A program made the translations under genes and the position numbers. Source: Modestobacter roseus (GTDB lineage: Bacteria > Actinomycetota > Actinomycetes > Mycobacteriales > Geodermatophilaceae). From it: a stretch of 64,000 bases of DNA. The notes beneath the pieces are model-generated. The model saw only the letters and a list, made by a program, of their open reading frames with translations. It made no database searches and was not told the DNA's origin. Below, piece after piece: positions 7,812-16,541 of this stretch (positions are counted from its first letter, which is position 1; each line of letters begins with the position of its first letter). The DNA lies in the NCBI RefSeq assembly GCF_007994135.1, contig NZ_VLKF01000001.1:2542001-2606000 (forward strand), read 5' to 3'.

Positions 7812-10004
7812 TCAAGCCTTCTCCAGGTAGTCGGCGCGGTCGTCCAGCGCCAGGGCGGCGACCGCCGCGGCGAGCTCCGGGTGGTCGGCGAGCCCGCGGC
7901 CCTCCTCGACCAGCCGGGTGGCCTCCACCCGCGCCTCGGCGATCAGGTGCTCGTCGTCGAGCAGCGACAGCAGCCGCACCCCCGACCGCCGCCCGGACTG
8001 CGCAGCGCCGAGCACGTCGCCCTCCCGGCGGGTCTCCAGGTCCAGCCGGGCCAGCTCGAAGCCGTCGGTCGTGGCGGCGACCGCGGCGAGCCGCTGGCCG
8101 GTGGCCGAGGTGGCGGGCGCCTCGCTGACCAGCAGGCACAGCCCGGGGTGCTTGCCGCGCGCCACCCGGCCGCGCAGCTGGTGCAGCTGGCTGACGCCGA
8201 ACCGGTCGGCGTCCATCACCACCATCACCGTGGCGTTGGGCACGTCGACGCCGACCTCGACGACGGTGGTGGCGACCAGCACGTCGACCTCGGCGGCCGC
8301 GAAGGCCCGCATCCGGGCCTCCTTGTCCTCCGGGGTCATCCGGCCGTGCAGCACCTCGACCCGCAGCTGCGCCAGTGGCCCGGCGCGCAGCTCCTCGGCG
8401 ACGTCGAGCACCGCCAGCGGTGGTCGACGGTCGCTGCCGCCCTTCTCGTCCTCGGGCGGGGCGCCGTCCTCGCCGCCGGGGCCGTCGTCCTTCTCACCGG
8501 GGAGGTCACCGATGCGCGGGCAGACGACGTAGGCCTGCCGCCCGGCGGCGACCTCCTCGCGCACCCGCTCCCAGGCGCGGTCGAGCCAGCTCGGCTTCTC
8601 CCGGACCGGCACCAGCGAGCTGGACACCCCGCCGCGGCCGGCGGGCAGCTGGCGCAGCGTGGAGGTCTCCAGGTCGCCGTAGACGGTCATCGCCACGGTG
8701 CGCGGGATCGGGGTGGCGGTCATCACCAGCACGTGCGGCGGGCGGTTGCCCTTGGCCCGCAGCGCATCGCGCTGCTCGACGCCGAACCGGTGCTGCTCGT
8801 CGACGACGACGAGCCCCAGGTCGGCGAACTCCACCCCCTCCTGCAGCAAGGCGTGCGTGCCCACCACGATGCCGGCGCTTCCGTCGGCGACCGCGGCCCG
8901 CGCCTCGCGCCGGACCGCGGCCTTCTGCGAGCCGGTGAGCAGCACGACCCGGGTGCCGGCCGGGTCGCCGTCCAGCTCGCCGGCCCGACCGAGCGGACCG
9001 AGGACGGCGGCGAGGCTGCGGGCGTGCTGGGCGGCGAGCACCTCGGTGGGCGCCAGCAGCGCGGCCTGCCCCCCGGCGTCGACGACCTGGGCCATCGCCC
9101 GCAGCGCGACGACGGTCTTGCCCGAGCCGACCTCGCCCTGCAGCAGCCGGTTCATCGGCTGCTCGCGAGCGAGCTCCGCGGCGAGCTCCTCCCCCACCTC
9201 GCGCTGCCCGTCGGTGAGCGCGAACGGCAGCGCGGCGTCGACGGCGTCGAGCAGGCCACCGGCGCGGCGGGGGCGGGCGATCCCGGGCTCGAGCGCGGCG
9301 GCGCGGCGGCGGCCGGCCAGGGTGGCCTGCAGCACCAGCGCCTCGTCCCACTTGAGCCGCTCGTCGGCGGAGTCGACCTGCTCCTGGGACTCCGGGCGGT
9401 GCTTCCAGCGCAGCGCGGTGGCCAGCGGCACCAGCCCGTGCCGCTCGCGGACCGGCGCGGGCAGCGGGTCGTCGAGCGCCTGCTGCAGGGAGCGCTCGTC
9501 GTCCAGCAGCAGCTTCACCGACTTCTGGATCACCCAGCTGGAGACGTCCTTGCTGGCCGGGTAGATCGGCACCAGCGCCCGGGCCCAGTCGTCGTCGTCC
9601 CCGGTGATCACGTGGCAGTCGGGGTGGGTGAACTGCAGGTCGCCCTGCCACTTCCCGACGCTGCCGGCGAACAGCCCCCAGGCGCCGACCTCGAGGTGGG
9701 CGTGCCGGTGGTTGAAGAAGACCAGCCGCATGCTGCCCGCGCCGTCGCCGACGGTGACCTCGGTGATCGTGCCGCGGCGCTGGCGCATCGGCCGGCTGCT
9801 GACCTTCTTCACCTGGGCGAGCACGGTGACCCGGTCGCCGACCTGGAGGTCCTCCAACCGGCTCATCTCGCCGCGGCGCGCGTACCGGCGCGGGTAGTGC
9901 CGCAGCAGGTCGCGGACGGTGTGCAGCGAGAGCTGGTCGGCCATCGCCTTCGCCGTCTTCGGCCCCACCACCTTGCCCAGCGGGGTGTCCATCGCCAGCG
10001 CCAC
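7812..10004 (-). CDS. recG: ATP-dependent DNA helicase RecG
   Basis: Branch-migration helicase that reverses stalled replication forks. The 730-aa protein has the N-terminal wedge/OB domain (about 1-150), Walker A GEVGSGKT at 290-297, the Walker B box DEQH at 402-405, TATPIPRT, and a C-terminal motif VI region QLRGRVARG. The middle has a short Glu/Asp/Gly-rich insertion (after CPRIGDLPGE). The GTG start gives VALAMDTPLG; the ATG four codons on is an alternative. Its upstream 21 bp are a near-perfect tandem copy of the end of the preceding gene. Confidence 0.95.
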   Translation of the reverse strand: MALAMDTPLGKVVGPKTAKAMADQLSLHTVRDLLRHYPRRYARRGEMSRLEDLQVGDRVTVLAQVKKVSSRPMRQRRGTITEVTVGDGAGSMRLVFFNHRHAHLEVGAWGLFAGSVGKWQGDLQFTHPDCHVITGDDDDWARALVPIYPASKDVSSWVIQKSVKLLLDDERSLQQALDDPLPAPVRERHGLVPLATALRWKHRPESQEQVDSADERLKWDEALVLQATLAGRRRAAALEPGIARPRRAGGLLDAVDAALPFALTDGQREVGEELAAELAREQPMNRLLQGEVGSGKTVVALRAMAQVVDAGGQAALLAPTEVLAAQHARSLAAVLGPLGRAGELDGDPAGTRVVLLTGSQKAAVRREARAAVADGSAGIVVGTHALLQEGVEFADLGLVVVDEQHRFGVEQRDALRAKGNRPPHVLVMTATPIPRTVAMTVYGDLETSTLRQLPAGRGGVSSSLVPVREKPSWLDRAWERVREEVAAGRQAYVVCPRIGDLPGEKDDGPGGEDGAPPEDEKGGSDRRPPLAVLDVAEELRAGPLAQLRVEVLHGRMTPEDKEARMRAFAAAEVDVLVATTVVEVGVDVPNATVMVVMDADRFGVSQLHQLRGRVARGKHPGLCLLVSEAPATSATGQRLAAVAATTDGFELARLDLETRREGDVLGAAQSGRRSGVRLLSLLDDEHLIAEARVEATRLVEEGRGLADHPELAAAVAALALDDRADYLEKA

Positions 10005-10042
10005 GTCACTCCACCCCGACCACTGTCACTCCACCCCGACCA
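10005..10042. repeat. 20-bp tandem duplication at the DhaL-recG junction
   Basis: GTCACTCCACCCCGACCA occurs at 10005-10022 and again at 10025-10042, a period of 20 bp. The second copy is the 3' end of the DhaL-type gene including its stop codon. The first copy forms the entire intergenic spacer and supplies a GGGGTGGAG ribosome-binding region to recG. Confidence 0.85.
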
Positions 10043-11648
10043 GCAACGGGAGCGCACCCTCGCCGCCGGCGTGGCGCAGCACCTCGACCGTGGGGTGCAC
10101 GGCGGCCAGGTGCGCGCACACGGCGTCGCCGAGCGCCTCGTCGCCGGCGACGACGGTGGTCAGCTCACCGCCGGCGGAGAGCAGCCGGTCCAGCAGCTCG
10201 GCGGCGACGGCGGCCTGGTCGACACCGATGACGACGACGTCGCCCTCCGCGCTGCCCAGCACGTCACCGGCGGAGCAGCGGCCGGCCGAGGTGAGCGCCT
10301 CGTGCTCGGCGACGGTGACCTCCGCCCAGCGGGTGGCGGCAGCGGCCTCGGCCATGGCGATCACGTCGTCGCCGAACCGGCGCGCGGGGTCGGCGACGGC
10401 GAGCGCGGCCACGCCTTGCACCGCCGAGCGGGTGGGGACGACGACGACGTCGCGCCCCTCCGCCCGGGCCCGCTCGGCCGCCCGCGCCGACACGGCGGTG
10501 ACCTCGGGGTGGTTGGGCAGCAGCACGACCTGCTCGGCGCCGGTGCCCAGCACCGCGGCCAGCACCTCGTCCTCGACGACGGCGTCGACCGGGGCGGTGA
10601 GCACGGTGACCCCCTCCTCGGCGGCGAAGAGGTCGGCCAGGCCGGCCGAGCAGGCCAGCGCCACCACCGCGCGGACCCCGGGCGCGGCCGCCGGCGGGCG
10701 CACCGGGGCCAGCGGGGTGACCGCGATGCGGTGCGGTCGGCCGGCCTCGATCCCGGCCTCGATCGCCGCACCGACGTCGTGCACGTGGACGTGGACGTTC
10801 CACTCCCGCCCGCCGGGGGTGTCGACGCCGACGACGACCAGCGAGTCACCGAGCGCCGCCAGCCGGTGCTGCAGCGCGGTGACGGCGGCCTCGTCGGAGT
10901 CGGCCAGCAGGTACTGCACCTCGCTGCCGGGGCCGGCGGGGGGCTGGCCGACCAGCGGTGCGGGAGCGGCCCGGTGCCGGTGCGGCCGGCCGGCGAGCGG
11001 CGGGCGCGCCGGGACCTCCCCGGTGACCGTGCCGACGAGCGCGTCCAGCACCAGGCACCAGCCGGCACCGCCGGCGTCGACCACCCCGGCGTCGCGGAGG
11101 ACGGCGAGCTGGCCGGGGGTGGCCTGCAGCGCGGTGCGTGCGCCGTCGGCGGCGGCCCGGACGACGTCGGGCAGCGCGTCGCGCCCGGCCTCGACCTCGG
11201 CCACGGCGGCGTCGGCCCCGGCGCGGGCGACGGTGAGGAAGGTGCCCTCCTCGGGGTCGGCCACCGCGCCGTAGGCGGCCCGTGCCGCGGCGGCGAGGGC
11301 CCCGGCGAGCACCGGGCCGTCGACCCGCGGGGCACCGGCCAGCCCGTCGGCCAGGCCGCGCAGCAGCTGGGCGAGGATCGCGCCGGAGTTGCCGCGGGCG
11401 CCGAGCACCGCGCCACGGGCGAACGCCGTCCACGCCGGTTCACCGGCCGCCGTCGTCAGCTCGGCCCGACCCGCCTCGGCGGTCAGCAGCAGGTTGGTGC
11501 CGGTGTCGCCGTCGGGCACCGGGAAGACGTTGAGCTCGTCCAGCCGGCTCCGGGAGGCGGACAGCGTCTGGACGACGGCGGCGCTCCACCGGCCGACCGC
11601 CGCGTCGTCGAGCACCTGCAGCACGGACGGGAGGGTACCGGCGCCCAC
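10026..11648 (-). CDS. DAK2/DhaL-domain protein, fatty-acid-kinase (FakA)-like
   Basis: Cytosolic protein of 540 aa. The N-terminal DhaL-type ATP-binding domain (about 15-200) has the metal/ATP motif VFPVPDGDTGTN and GARGNSGAIL. The C-terminal half is the FakA-type domain with EVQYLL and VVVLPTRSAVQG-like segments. In Firmicutes FakA phosphorylates fatty acids held by FakB. No FakB/DegV gene is visible here, so the substrate is not settled. The gene lies upstream of recG, as in many Actinobacteria. It is divergent from rpmB. The start could also be a GTG a few codons in (before LDDAAV). Confidence 0.85.
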   Translation of the reverse strand: MGAGTLPSVLQVLDDAAVGRWSAAVVQTLSASRSRLDELNVFPVPDGDTGTNLLLTAEAGRAELTTAAGEPAWTAFARGAVLGARGNSGAILAQLLRGLADGLAGAPRVDGPVLAGALAAAARAAYGAVADPEEGTFLTVARAGADAAVAEVEAGRDALPDVVRAAADGARTALQATPGQLAVLRDAGVVDAGGAGWCLVLDALVGTVTGEVPARPPLAGRPHRHRAAPAPLVGQPPAGPGSEVQYLLADSDEAAVTALQHRLAALGDSLVVVGVDTPGGREWNVHVHVHDVGAAIEAGIEAGRPHRIAVTPLAPVRPPAAAPGVRAVVALACSAGLADLFAAEEGVTVLTAPVDAVVEDEVLAAVLGTGAEQVVLLPNHPEVTAVSARAAERARAEGRDVVVVPTRSAVQGVAALAVADPARRFGDDVIAMAEAAAATRWAEVTVAEHEALTSAGRCSAGDVLGSAEGDVVVIGVDQAAVAAELLDRLLSAGGELTTVVAGDEALGDAVCAHLAAVHPTVEVLRHAGGEGALPLLVGVE

Positions 11649-11821
11649 CGACGGGAGCTGTTCCCACGCTCCCCGGGCTCCGGCCGTCCCGGCCGGTCCG
11701 ACGGCCGCTGCGGGGACCGGCTACAGTGGTCTCCAGTCTGCGTGTGGGTACCCGTGTGCCCGTGTCCGAACGACCTCGCTGCAAACGACTTACGTTGAAC
11801 GACTTCTGGGAGTGATCCACC

Positions 11822-12013
11822 GTGGCTGCCGTGTGCGATGTCTGTGGCAAGGGGCCCGGTTTCGGTATGTCGGTGTCGCACTCGCACCGCCGCACGCCGC
11901 GCCGTTGGAACCCGAACATCCAGTCCGTGCGGGCTGCGCTCTCCGGCGGTGGCCGGCAGCGCATGAACGTCTGCACCTCCTGCATCCGCGCGGGCAAGGT
12001 CGTCCGGGGCTGA
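11822..12013 (+). CDS. rpmB: 50S ribosomal protein L28
   Basis: The 63-aa L28 begins AAVCDVCGKGPGFG after a GTG start and has the conserved core SHSHRRTPRRWNPNIQ. Two Cys pairs (CDVC and CTSC) make it the zinc-binding form. A GGGAG ribosome-binding site precedes the start. It is divergent from the DhaL gene with about 170 bp between, which holds a possible TACAGT -10 box at 11722-11727 but no clear -35. A strong terminator follows. Confidence 0.96.
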   Translation: MAAVCDVCGKGPGFGMSVSHSHRRTPRRWNPNIQSVRAALSGGGRQRMNVCTSCIRAGKVVRG

Positions 12014-12055
12014 CACCCCGGAACTGATCGCCCCCGGCTCCGGCCGGGACACCAG

Positions 12056-12088
12056 ACCCCGGAGGTCCTCGTGACCTCCGGGGTCTTT
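12056..12088. terminator. Intrinsic terminator after rpmB
   Basis: Perfect 11-bp stem ACCCCGGAGGT / ACCTCCGGGGT with a 7-nt loop and a CTTT tail on the plus strand. It sits between convergent rpmB and the cytidylate-kinase-like gene and could serve both. Confidence 0.85.
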
Positions 12089-12128
12089 CGTGTGCCCGTC
12101 GACCCCCCGTGGGTTCGGCGGGGCCGGG

Positions 12129-12755
12129 TCAGCGGCCGATGCCCCGCGCCCGCGCGGCGGTGACGACCAGCTCGACGACGGTGTCGTGCGGCAGCTCGGT
12201 GCTGTCCACCACCAGGTGGTAGTGCCGCGCCTCGGCCGGGTCGCACCGGTAGAAGTGCCGCACGTAGGCGGTCCGGGCGGCGTCGGCGGCGTCCCGCTCC
12301 CGGCGCACGTCGTCCTCCGGCCCGCCCCGGTGGGCCAGCGCGGCGGCCAGCCGCCGGTCGGGGTGCCCGTCCAGCCGCACGTGCAGCACGTCGGGGCGGT
12401 CGCGCAGCACCATCGCCGCCGCCCGGCCGAGCACCACACCCCCGGCGCCCTCGGCGATCTCGGCCAGCACCCGCTCGGTCTGCACCCGGTAGGCGCGCTC
12501 GTCGGGCAGCGTCGAGGTGGGCAGCACCCCGCCGACCGGGTCGGGCATGGTGCCCAGCGAGGTGACCAGCCGCCACAGGCCCCGGGTGATCGTCTCGTCG
12601 TTGGCCTCCGCCTCGGCGACGGGGACGCCGAGGCGGCCGGCGACCTGGGCCGGGATCACCCGGTCGTGGAACGGCAGCCCGAGCCGCTCGGCGACGGCGG
12701 GGGCGATCTCCGCCCCGCCCGCACCGAACGACGCCGACACCGTCACGACGCCCAT
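12129..12755 (-). CDS. Cytidylate kinase-like family protein
   Basis: The 208-aa protein has the P-loop NTPase start of the cytidylate-kinase-like family (VVTVSASFGAGGAEIAPAVAE), where the Walker A is degenerate compared with the GPSGAGKST of true Cmk. It also has the FHDR segment and an Arg-rich lid. The family is common in Actinobacteria and its substrate is unknown. The ATG lies inside the 3' end of the GNAT gene (13-bp overlap), so it is the third gene of a thiL-GNAT-kinase series. It ends before the rpmB terminator. Confidence 0.8.
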   Translation of the reverse strand: MGVVTVSASFGAGGAEIAPAVAERLGLPFHDRVIPAQVAGRLGVPVAEAEANDETITRGLWRLVTSLGTMPDPVGGVLPTSTLPDERAYRVQTERVLAEIAEGAGGVVLGRAAAMVLRDRPDVLHVRLDGHPDRRLAAALAHRGGPEDDVRRERDAADAARTAYVRHFYRCDPAEARHYHLVVDSTELPHDTVVELVVTAARARGIGR

Positions 12756-13270
12756 GCGTCCTCCCCACCCGTTGCGTCCCCGCGGACCGGGGCCAGGTCC
12801 TTGCCGAGGAACACCGCCTCCGGGGAGTCCGCGTACATGCCGTAACCCATGACGGGCGTGTAGCCGTGCCGCGCGTACAGCGCCAGCGCCTCGGGCTGCC
12901 GGTCGCCGGAGTTGAGGAGCAGGTGCCGGTGCCCGGCATCGGCGGCGGTGCGCTCGAGCTCGGTGAGCACCCGGGCGGCCAGCCCGCGGCGCCGGAACGC
13001 CGGCTCCACGTACATCCGCTTCAGCTCGACGGTGCCCGACGCCCGGTCGTGCACCCGCCAGCCGCCGCACGCCGCGGGCACGCCGTCGACGTCGGCGACG
13101 AGGAACAGGCCCTGCGGCGGTGCGAACTCCGCAGGGTCGACGACCGCGCCGTCCCGGCCGCCGTAGCGGACCACGTACTCCTGCTGCACCCGCTCGATGA
13201 GCTGCTGGGCCACCGGGTCGGCGTAGCCGACCGTGCGCAGCCGCACGCCCTGCTCAGCCGAAGTGGACAT
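12743..13270 (-). CDS. GNAT family N-acetyltransferase
   Basis: The 175-aa protein carries the GNAT fold signatures: the beta4-alpha3 acetyl-CoA loop RRRGLAARVL after KRMYVEPAF, and the C-terminal ALALYARHGYTPV. The substrate is unknown. The ATG (MSTSAEQGVR) overlaps the thiL 3' end by 17 bp and its own 3' end overlaps the next gene, so all three are likely co-translated. The tail after GKDL is low-complexity. Confidence 0.88.
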   Translation of the reverse strand: MSTSAEQGVRLRTVGYADPVAQQLIERVQQEYVVRYGGRDGAVVDPAEFAPPQGLFLVADVDGVPAACGGWRVHDRASGTVELKRMYVEPAFRRRGLAARVLTELERTAADAGHRHLLLNSGDRQPEALALYARHGYTPVMGYGMYADSPEAVFLGKDLAPVRGDATGGEDAWAS

Positions 13271-14276
13271 GTCCGGCCCCCTCCCCCAGGTCGGCGGCCA
13301 CCTGCGCGGCGGGCACGCCGTCCACCTCGACCCCGGACGCGTCGTCGTGCACCCGGCCGATGACGGTCCAGCCCTCCGGCAGCGCCGCGGTGGGCGGGAA
13401 GGTGGCCACCAGGGCATGGTCCTCGCCGCCGGTGAGCACCCAGCCCAGCGGGTCGCCCCCGAGGGCGGCGGCCACCTGGGGCAGGGGGCCGGTGACGAAG
13501 GCGGCGAGCGTCGCGCGGTCCAGGTCGATGCCCACGCCGCTGTCGGCGGCCAGGTGGCCGGCGTCGGCGAGCAGCCCGTCGCTGGTGTCGCACATCGACG
13601 TCGCCCCGGCGTCGGCCGCGGCCGGGCCGGCGGCGTAGGGCGGGGTGGGACGGCGGTGCGCGGCGATGGCCGCGGCCGGGGCGCGGAAGCCGCGGCGCAG
13701 CACCGCCAGCCCGCAGGCCGACCAGCCGAGCCGGCCGGCGACGGCGACGACGTCCCCGGGGCGAGCGCCGTCGCGGCGGACCGGGGCGCGCCCGCCCAGG
13801 TCGCCCAGCGCGGTGACCGACAGGACGACCGACGACGAGTCCGGGGCGCTGGCCACGGTGTCCCCGCCGACGACCGCGGCACCGAAGGGCGCGCACTCGG
13901 CCGCCATGCCGTCGGCCACGCCCTCCAACCAGACCGCGGGGGTGTCGGCGGGGCAGGCCAGCCCGACCAGCAGCGCGGTCGGGACGGCGCCCATCGCGGC
14001 GACGTCGGCGAGGTTGGCGGCGGCGGCCTTGTGCCCGACGTCCTCGGCGGAGGACCAGTCGCGGCGGAAGTGCCGGCCCTCGACCAGCACGTCGGTGCAG
14101 GCCACGACCCGCCCGTCCGGGGCGCGCAGTACCGCGGCGTCGTCCCCGGGGCCGACCTCGGCCACCCGGGCGGAGCCGGAGCGGGCGAGCACCCGGGCGA
14201 TCAGCCCGAACTCGCCGACCACGCCGATGGCGTCGGCGGGATCGGGTCGGGGCACCAGCGGCCGGGGGCGAGTCAC
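13254..14276 (-). CDS. thiL: Thiamine-monophosphate kinase
   Basis: Phosphorylates thiamine phosphate to thiamine diphosphate, the last step of the pathway. The 340-aa protein has the ThiL/PurM-type motifs GPGDDAAVLRAPDGR, CTDVLVEGRHF, GGDTVASAPDSSSVVLSV and CDTSDGLLADAGHLA, and the C-terminal TGGEDHALVATFP. Length is normal. It leads the thiL-GNAT-kinase series and is divergent from the Lrp-like gene. Confidence 0.95.
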   Translation of the reverse strand: MTRPRPLVPRPDPADAIGVVGEFGLIARVLARSGSARVAEVGPGDDAAVLRAPDGRVVACTDVLVEGRHFRRDWSSAEDVGHKAAAANLADVAAMGAVPTALLVGLACPADTPAVWLEGVADGMAAECAPFGAAVVGGDTVASAPDSSSVVLSVTALGDLGGRAPVRRDGARPGDVVAVAGRLGWSACGLAVLRRGFRAPAAAIAAHRRPTPPYAAGPAAADAGATSMCDTSDGLLADAGHLAADSGVGIDLDRATLAAFVTGPLPQVAAALGGDPLGWVLTGGEDHALVATFPPTAALPEGWTVIGRVHDDASGVEVDGVPAAQVAADLGEGAGHVHFG

Positions 14277-14383
14277 CGGGCACCTCCTGCCGCTGGGGTA
14301 CGTTGCCGGTCGGTCTGCCGTTCGGCAGGCTCGTTCCGCCCCCAGCCGTTGCCGACGTGGTGACGCCCGAGGAAGGTCAACCC

Positions 14384-14617
14384 GTGGTTCACGCCTACAT
14401 CCTCATCCAGACCGAAGTCGGCAAGGCAGCCGCGGTCGCCGCGAGCATCGGCGAGATCGCCGGCGTGACCAAGGCGGAGGACGTGACGGGCCCCTACGAC
14501 GTGATCGTGCGGGCCGAGGCGAACAACGTCGACGAGCTCGGCCGGCTGGTCGTGGCCCGGGTGCAGTCGGTCGACGGCATCACCCGCACGCTGACCTGCC
14601 CCGTCGTCAACATCTGA
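14384..14617 (+). CDS. Stand-alone Lrp/AsnC ligand-binding (RAM) domain protein
   Basis: The 77-aa protein is a single RAM domain (VHAYILIQTEVGKAAAVA, VTGPYDVIVRAEA, TRTLTCPVV) with no DNA-binding HTH. Such proteins form oligomers and may bind amino acids or modulate full-length Lrp proteins. A GAGGAAGG ribosome-binding site lies just upstream of the GTG. The DUF3515 gene follows 5 bp later. Divergent from thiL. Confidence 0.88.
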   Translation: MVHAYILIQTEVGKAAAVAASIGEIAGVTKAEDVTGPYDVIVRAEANNVDELGRLVVARVQSVDGITRTLTCPVVNI

Positions 14618-14622
14618 GGCAC

Positions 14623-15237
14623 GTGAGCACCGCCCCGGACGCTCCCGCCGACCCCGCGCCGTCCCCGGCGCCCGACCCGCTGCGCCGGGCCGCGCTGATC
14701 GCGCTGGCCGTCGCGGTGCCGCTGGTGGCCGCGCTGCTCGTGGTGGTCAACGTCGTCGGGGGGAACGAGGAACCGGACGGCGACGACGACGCGGTGGCGG
14801 AGATCTCGGGCACGACGTCGGCGCCGCGCGGGGACCTGCCGCCGGTGGAGGTCGACACCCCGGAGGTGACGCCGGAGGCGGAGCTCGCCTGCCCGGTGCT
14901 GATGGACCAGCTGCCGCTGGAGCTGGCCGGGGAGACCTCGCGGATGGTCAACTCGGACTCGGTGTTCGCCTACGCCTGGGGCGACCCGGCCCAGGTGCTG
15001 ATCTGCGGCGTCGACCCGGTCACCGCCGGGCAGCCGGACACCACCGAGATCCAGCTCAGCGGCGTGCAGTGGCTGGTCGACACCTCCGCCCCGGAGGCCA
15101 ACGTGTGGACGACGGTCGACCGGCTGGTGCCGGTGCAGGTGACCGTGCCCGAGAGTGCGGACAGCTCGCTGCCGCAGGCGCTGAGCCCGATCATCGCCAC
15201 CACGCTGCCCGTCACCGACCCGTCCGCCACCGACTGA
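14623..15237 (+). CDS. DUF3515 family membrane-anchored protein
   Basis: The 204-aa protein has a Pro/Ala-rich cytosolic start, one transmembrane helix (about residues 24-46, RAALIALAVAVPLVAALLVV) and an extracellular domain with two Cys (LACPVL, VLICGV) that could form a disulfide. It matches DUF3515, a family seen near thiL and ddl in mycobacteria. Function is unknown. It is translated right after the Lrp-like gene. Its end marks the left border of the accessory island. Confidence 0.82.
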   Translation: MSTAPDAPADPAPSPAPDPLRRAALIALAVAVPLVAALLVVVNVVGGNEEPDGDDDAVAEISGTTSAPRGDLPPVEVDTPEVTPEAELACPVLMDQLPLELAGETSRMVNSDSVFAYAWGDPAQVLICGVDPVTAGQPDTTEIQLSGVQWLVDTSAPEANVWTTVDRLVPVQVTVPESADSSLPQALSPIIATTLPVTDPSATD

Positions 15238-15369
15238 CCGACGGTTCGCCGACGGCGCCGCAGCCAGTCCAGGCTGAGAGCGAGAAGACCGAGAACCCGG
15301 TGAGAACGCCATGCTCGGTCCGGCGAGGTATTCCGAGCAGATGGGGGCGGAAGCATCACGGGCAAGGGG

Positions 15370-15689
15370 TCAATCAACCTGGTGCACCCCGCTGCCAACT
15401 TTGGTGGGATCGGCGAGGTTGCGCAGGCCCACGCCGCGATCGGTCAGGTCGTGGCTCGGTTCGGGGTGTCGCAAACGGTGCGGCCGAGTCGGTCGAGGGT
15501 GTTCACGACGGACTCATCGACGGGACGGGCGAGGGCCAGGAGTGCGGTCAGCCCGGGGCAGTCGGTGGTAGCGCCGGACTTCCTGTCCAGCCAGATCCAC
15601 TCGGGAGCGACGCCGGCGGTCGTGAGGGCGTCGACCTGGCGGTCGAGATCCCGCTGGGTCGTCGAGACCCGCTCATACACAAGATCCAC
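15370..15689 (-). pseudogene. Serine-recombinase (resolvase) remnant, frameshifted and truncated
   Basis: The first frame reads DLVYERVSTTQRDLDRQVDAL with the catalytic Ser (residue 9), then LDRKSGATTDCPGLTALL and VVNTLDRLGRTV, all typical of the resolvase catalytic domain. After DTPNR the frame ends. A shift of one base recovers HDLTDRGVGLRNLADPTKV, the expected continuation, before a stop. The HTH DNA-binding domain is missing. A GTG start gives residue 1. Likely remnant of a Tn3-type or related element and inactive. Confidence 0.8.
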
Positions 15690-16070
15690 ACCCGGGGGTT
15701 ACCGGCGACGTCTGACAAGTCGGAGGCGGTTGGGTGAAGTGAGACGGCGTTTTGAGACGATCTCGGAGACGGTGACGACCTGTGGACTTGATTCGTTGGA
15801 CTGGTGGCAGCGCGGGTGTCTCACTTCCAAGGATGTGAGACGGTCCGCCCGAGCGTGAGGTGACGCCTCTGGTGCCACGGCACATCGCGTTCGGTAAGGC
15901 CTCAAATGGCCGGAAGGCCACACGACCCGACTAGCACGATGCCAGCGACCCTTAAGTCCCCATCGCGGCGCTAGCGTGGCCGGATTAGGTGGAGCTAGGC
16001 GGCCGGGCCAACCCAGTTCGGTCGCCTAGCTTAATCGCGCCTCCTTATGTGGATTCGGGTCTGGGTCGTA
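15690..16070. other. Gene-free stretch with repeated GTGAGAC motifs
   Basis: No credible gene in 381 bp. GTGAGACGG occurs at about 15738 and 15836, and its inverse GTCTCACTTCC at about 15821. This pattern just upstream of the resolvase remnant suggests an old resolution site or element end. Base composition falls from here rightward. Confidence 0.4.
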
Positions 16071-16541
16071 TCACCTGAATGGGTAGCGTGTCCGCCGCAC
16101 CCCGGTCCGCCGCTTTTCGGCCATTTGAGCTAAATACCCCCAACCGCACAAGTATGCGAAGACGGCGGTAAATGCAGCTAGACCCGACTGAATTGCGTCA
16201 GAACTGTTGGCGAGGCCGCCCACCAAGAAGGCCACCCCTACTGTCAATGGGAGAAGATGGCGAGAGTCGGTGGGTGAGACTGATCCTCCTAGTCGGCGCT
16301 TCAACTGCAGTCTCGGGACAAGCGCCGAGCGCCAGTAGAATCCCAACGTAAAGCACAAGATCAGTACAGCTCCGATAAAGCAAACTAAACGCACCGATGA
16401 CGTGGTCGGCTGTAGAAATCGCCAAGTCAGCTGGACTGCGCCACCAAGGATGGCGATCGTCGCGGCCAGCGTAACCAATGAGAGAACTCGGTCGACCCGC
16501 TCAGGCTTAGTCCAGCTGCGGATCCATCCTGCTTTCGCCAT
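16071..16541 (-). CDS. Small 4-TM membrane protein, possible immunity/partner protein
   Basis: The 156-aa protein (MAKAGWIRSWTKPERVD) has four predicted helices: VLSLVTLAATIAILGG, LVCFIGAVLILCFTLGF, LLPLTVGVAFLVGG and AAFTAVFAYLCGWGYLA. It ends in an Arg-rich tail. The ATG overlaps the stop codon of the LGFP/RTX gene (TGATG), so translation is coupled. Codon use has many A/T third positions, unlike the core genes. Not recognised. An immunity or membrane partner role for the secreted protein is inference from coupling alone. Confidence 0.6.
   Translation of the reverse strand: MAKAGWIRSWTKPERVDRVLSLVTLAATIAILGGAVQLTWRFLQPTTSSVRLVCFIGAVLILCFTLGFYWRSALVPRLQLKRRLGGSVSPTDSRHLLPLTVGVAFLVGGLANSSDAIQSGLAAFTAVFAYLCGWGYLAQMAEKRRTGVRRTRYPFR

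Noticed and set aside
7881-11798. Plus-strand open frame of over 1300 codons opposite recG and the DhaL gene
   Set aside because: No motif and typical antisense composition; the minus-strand genes carry all family signatures.
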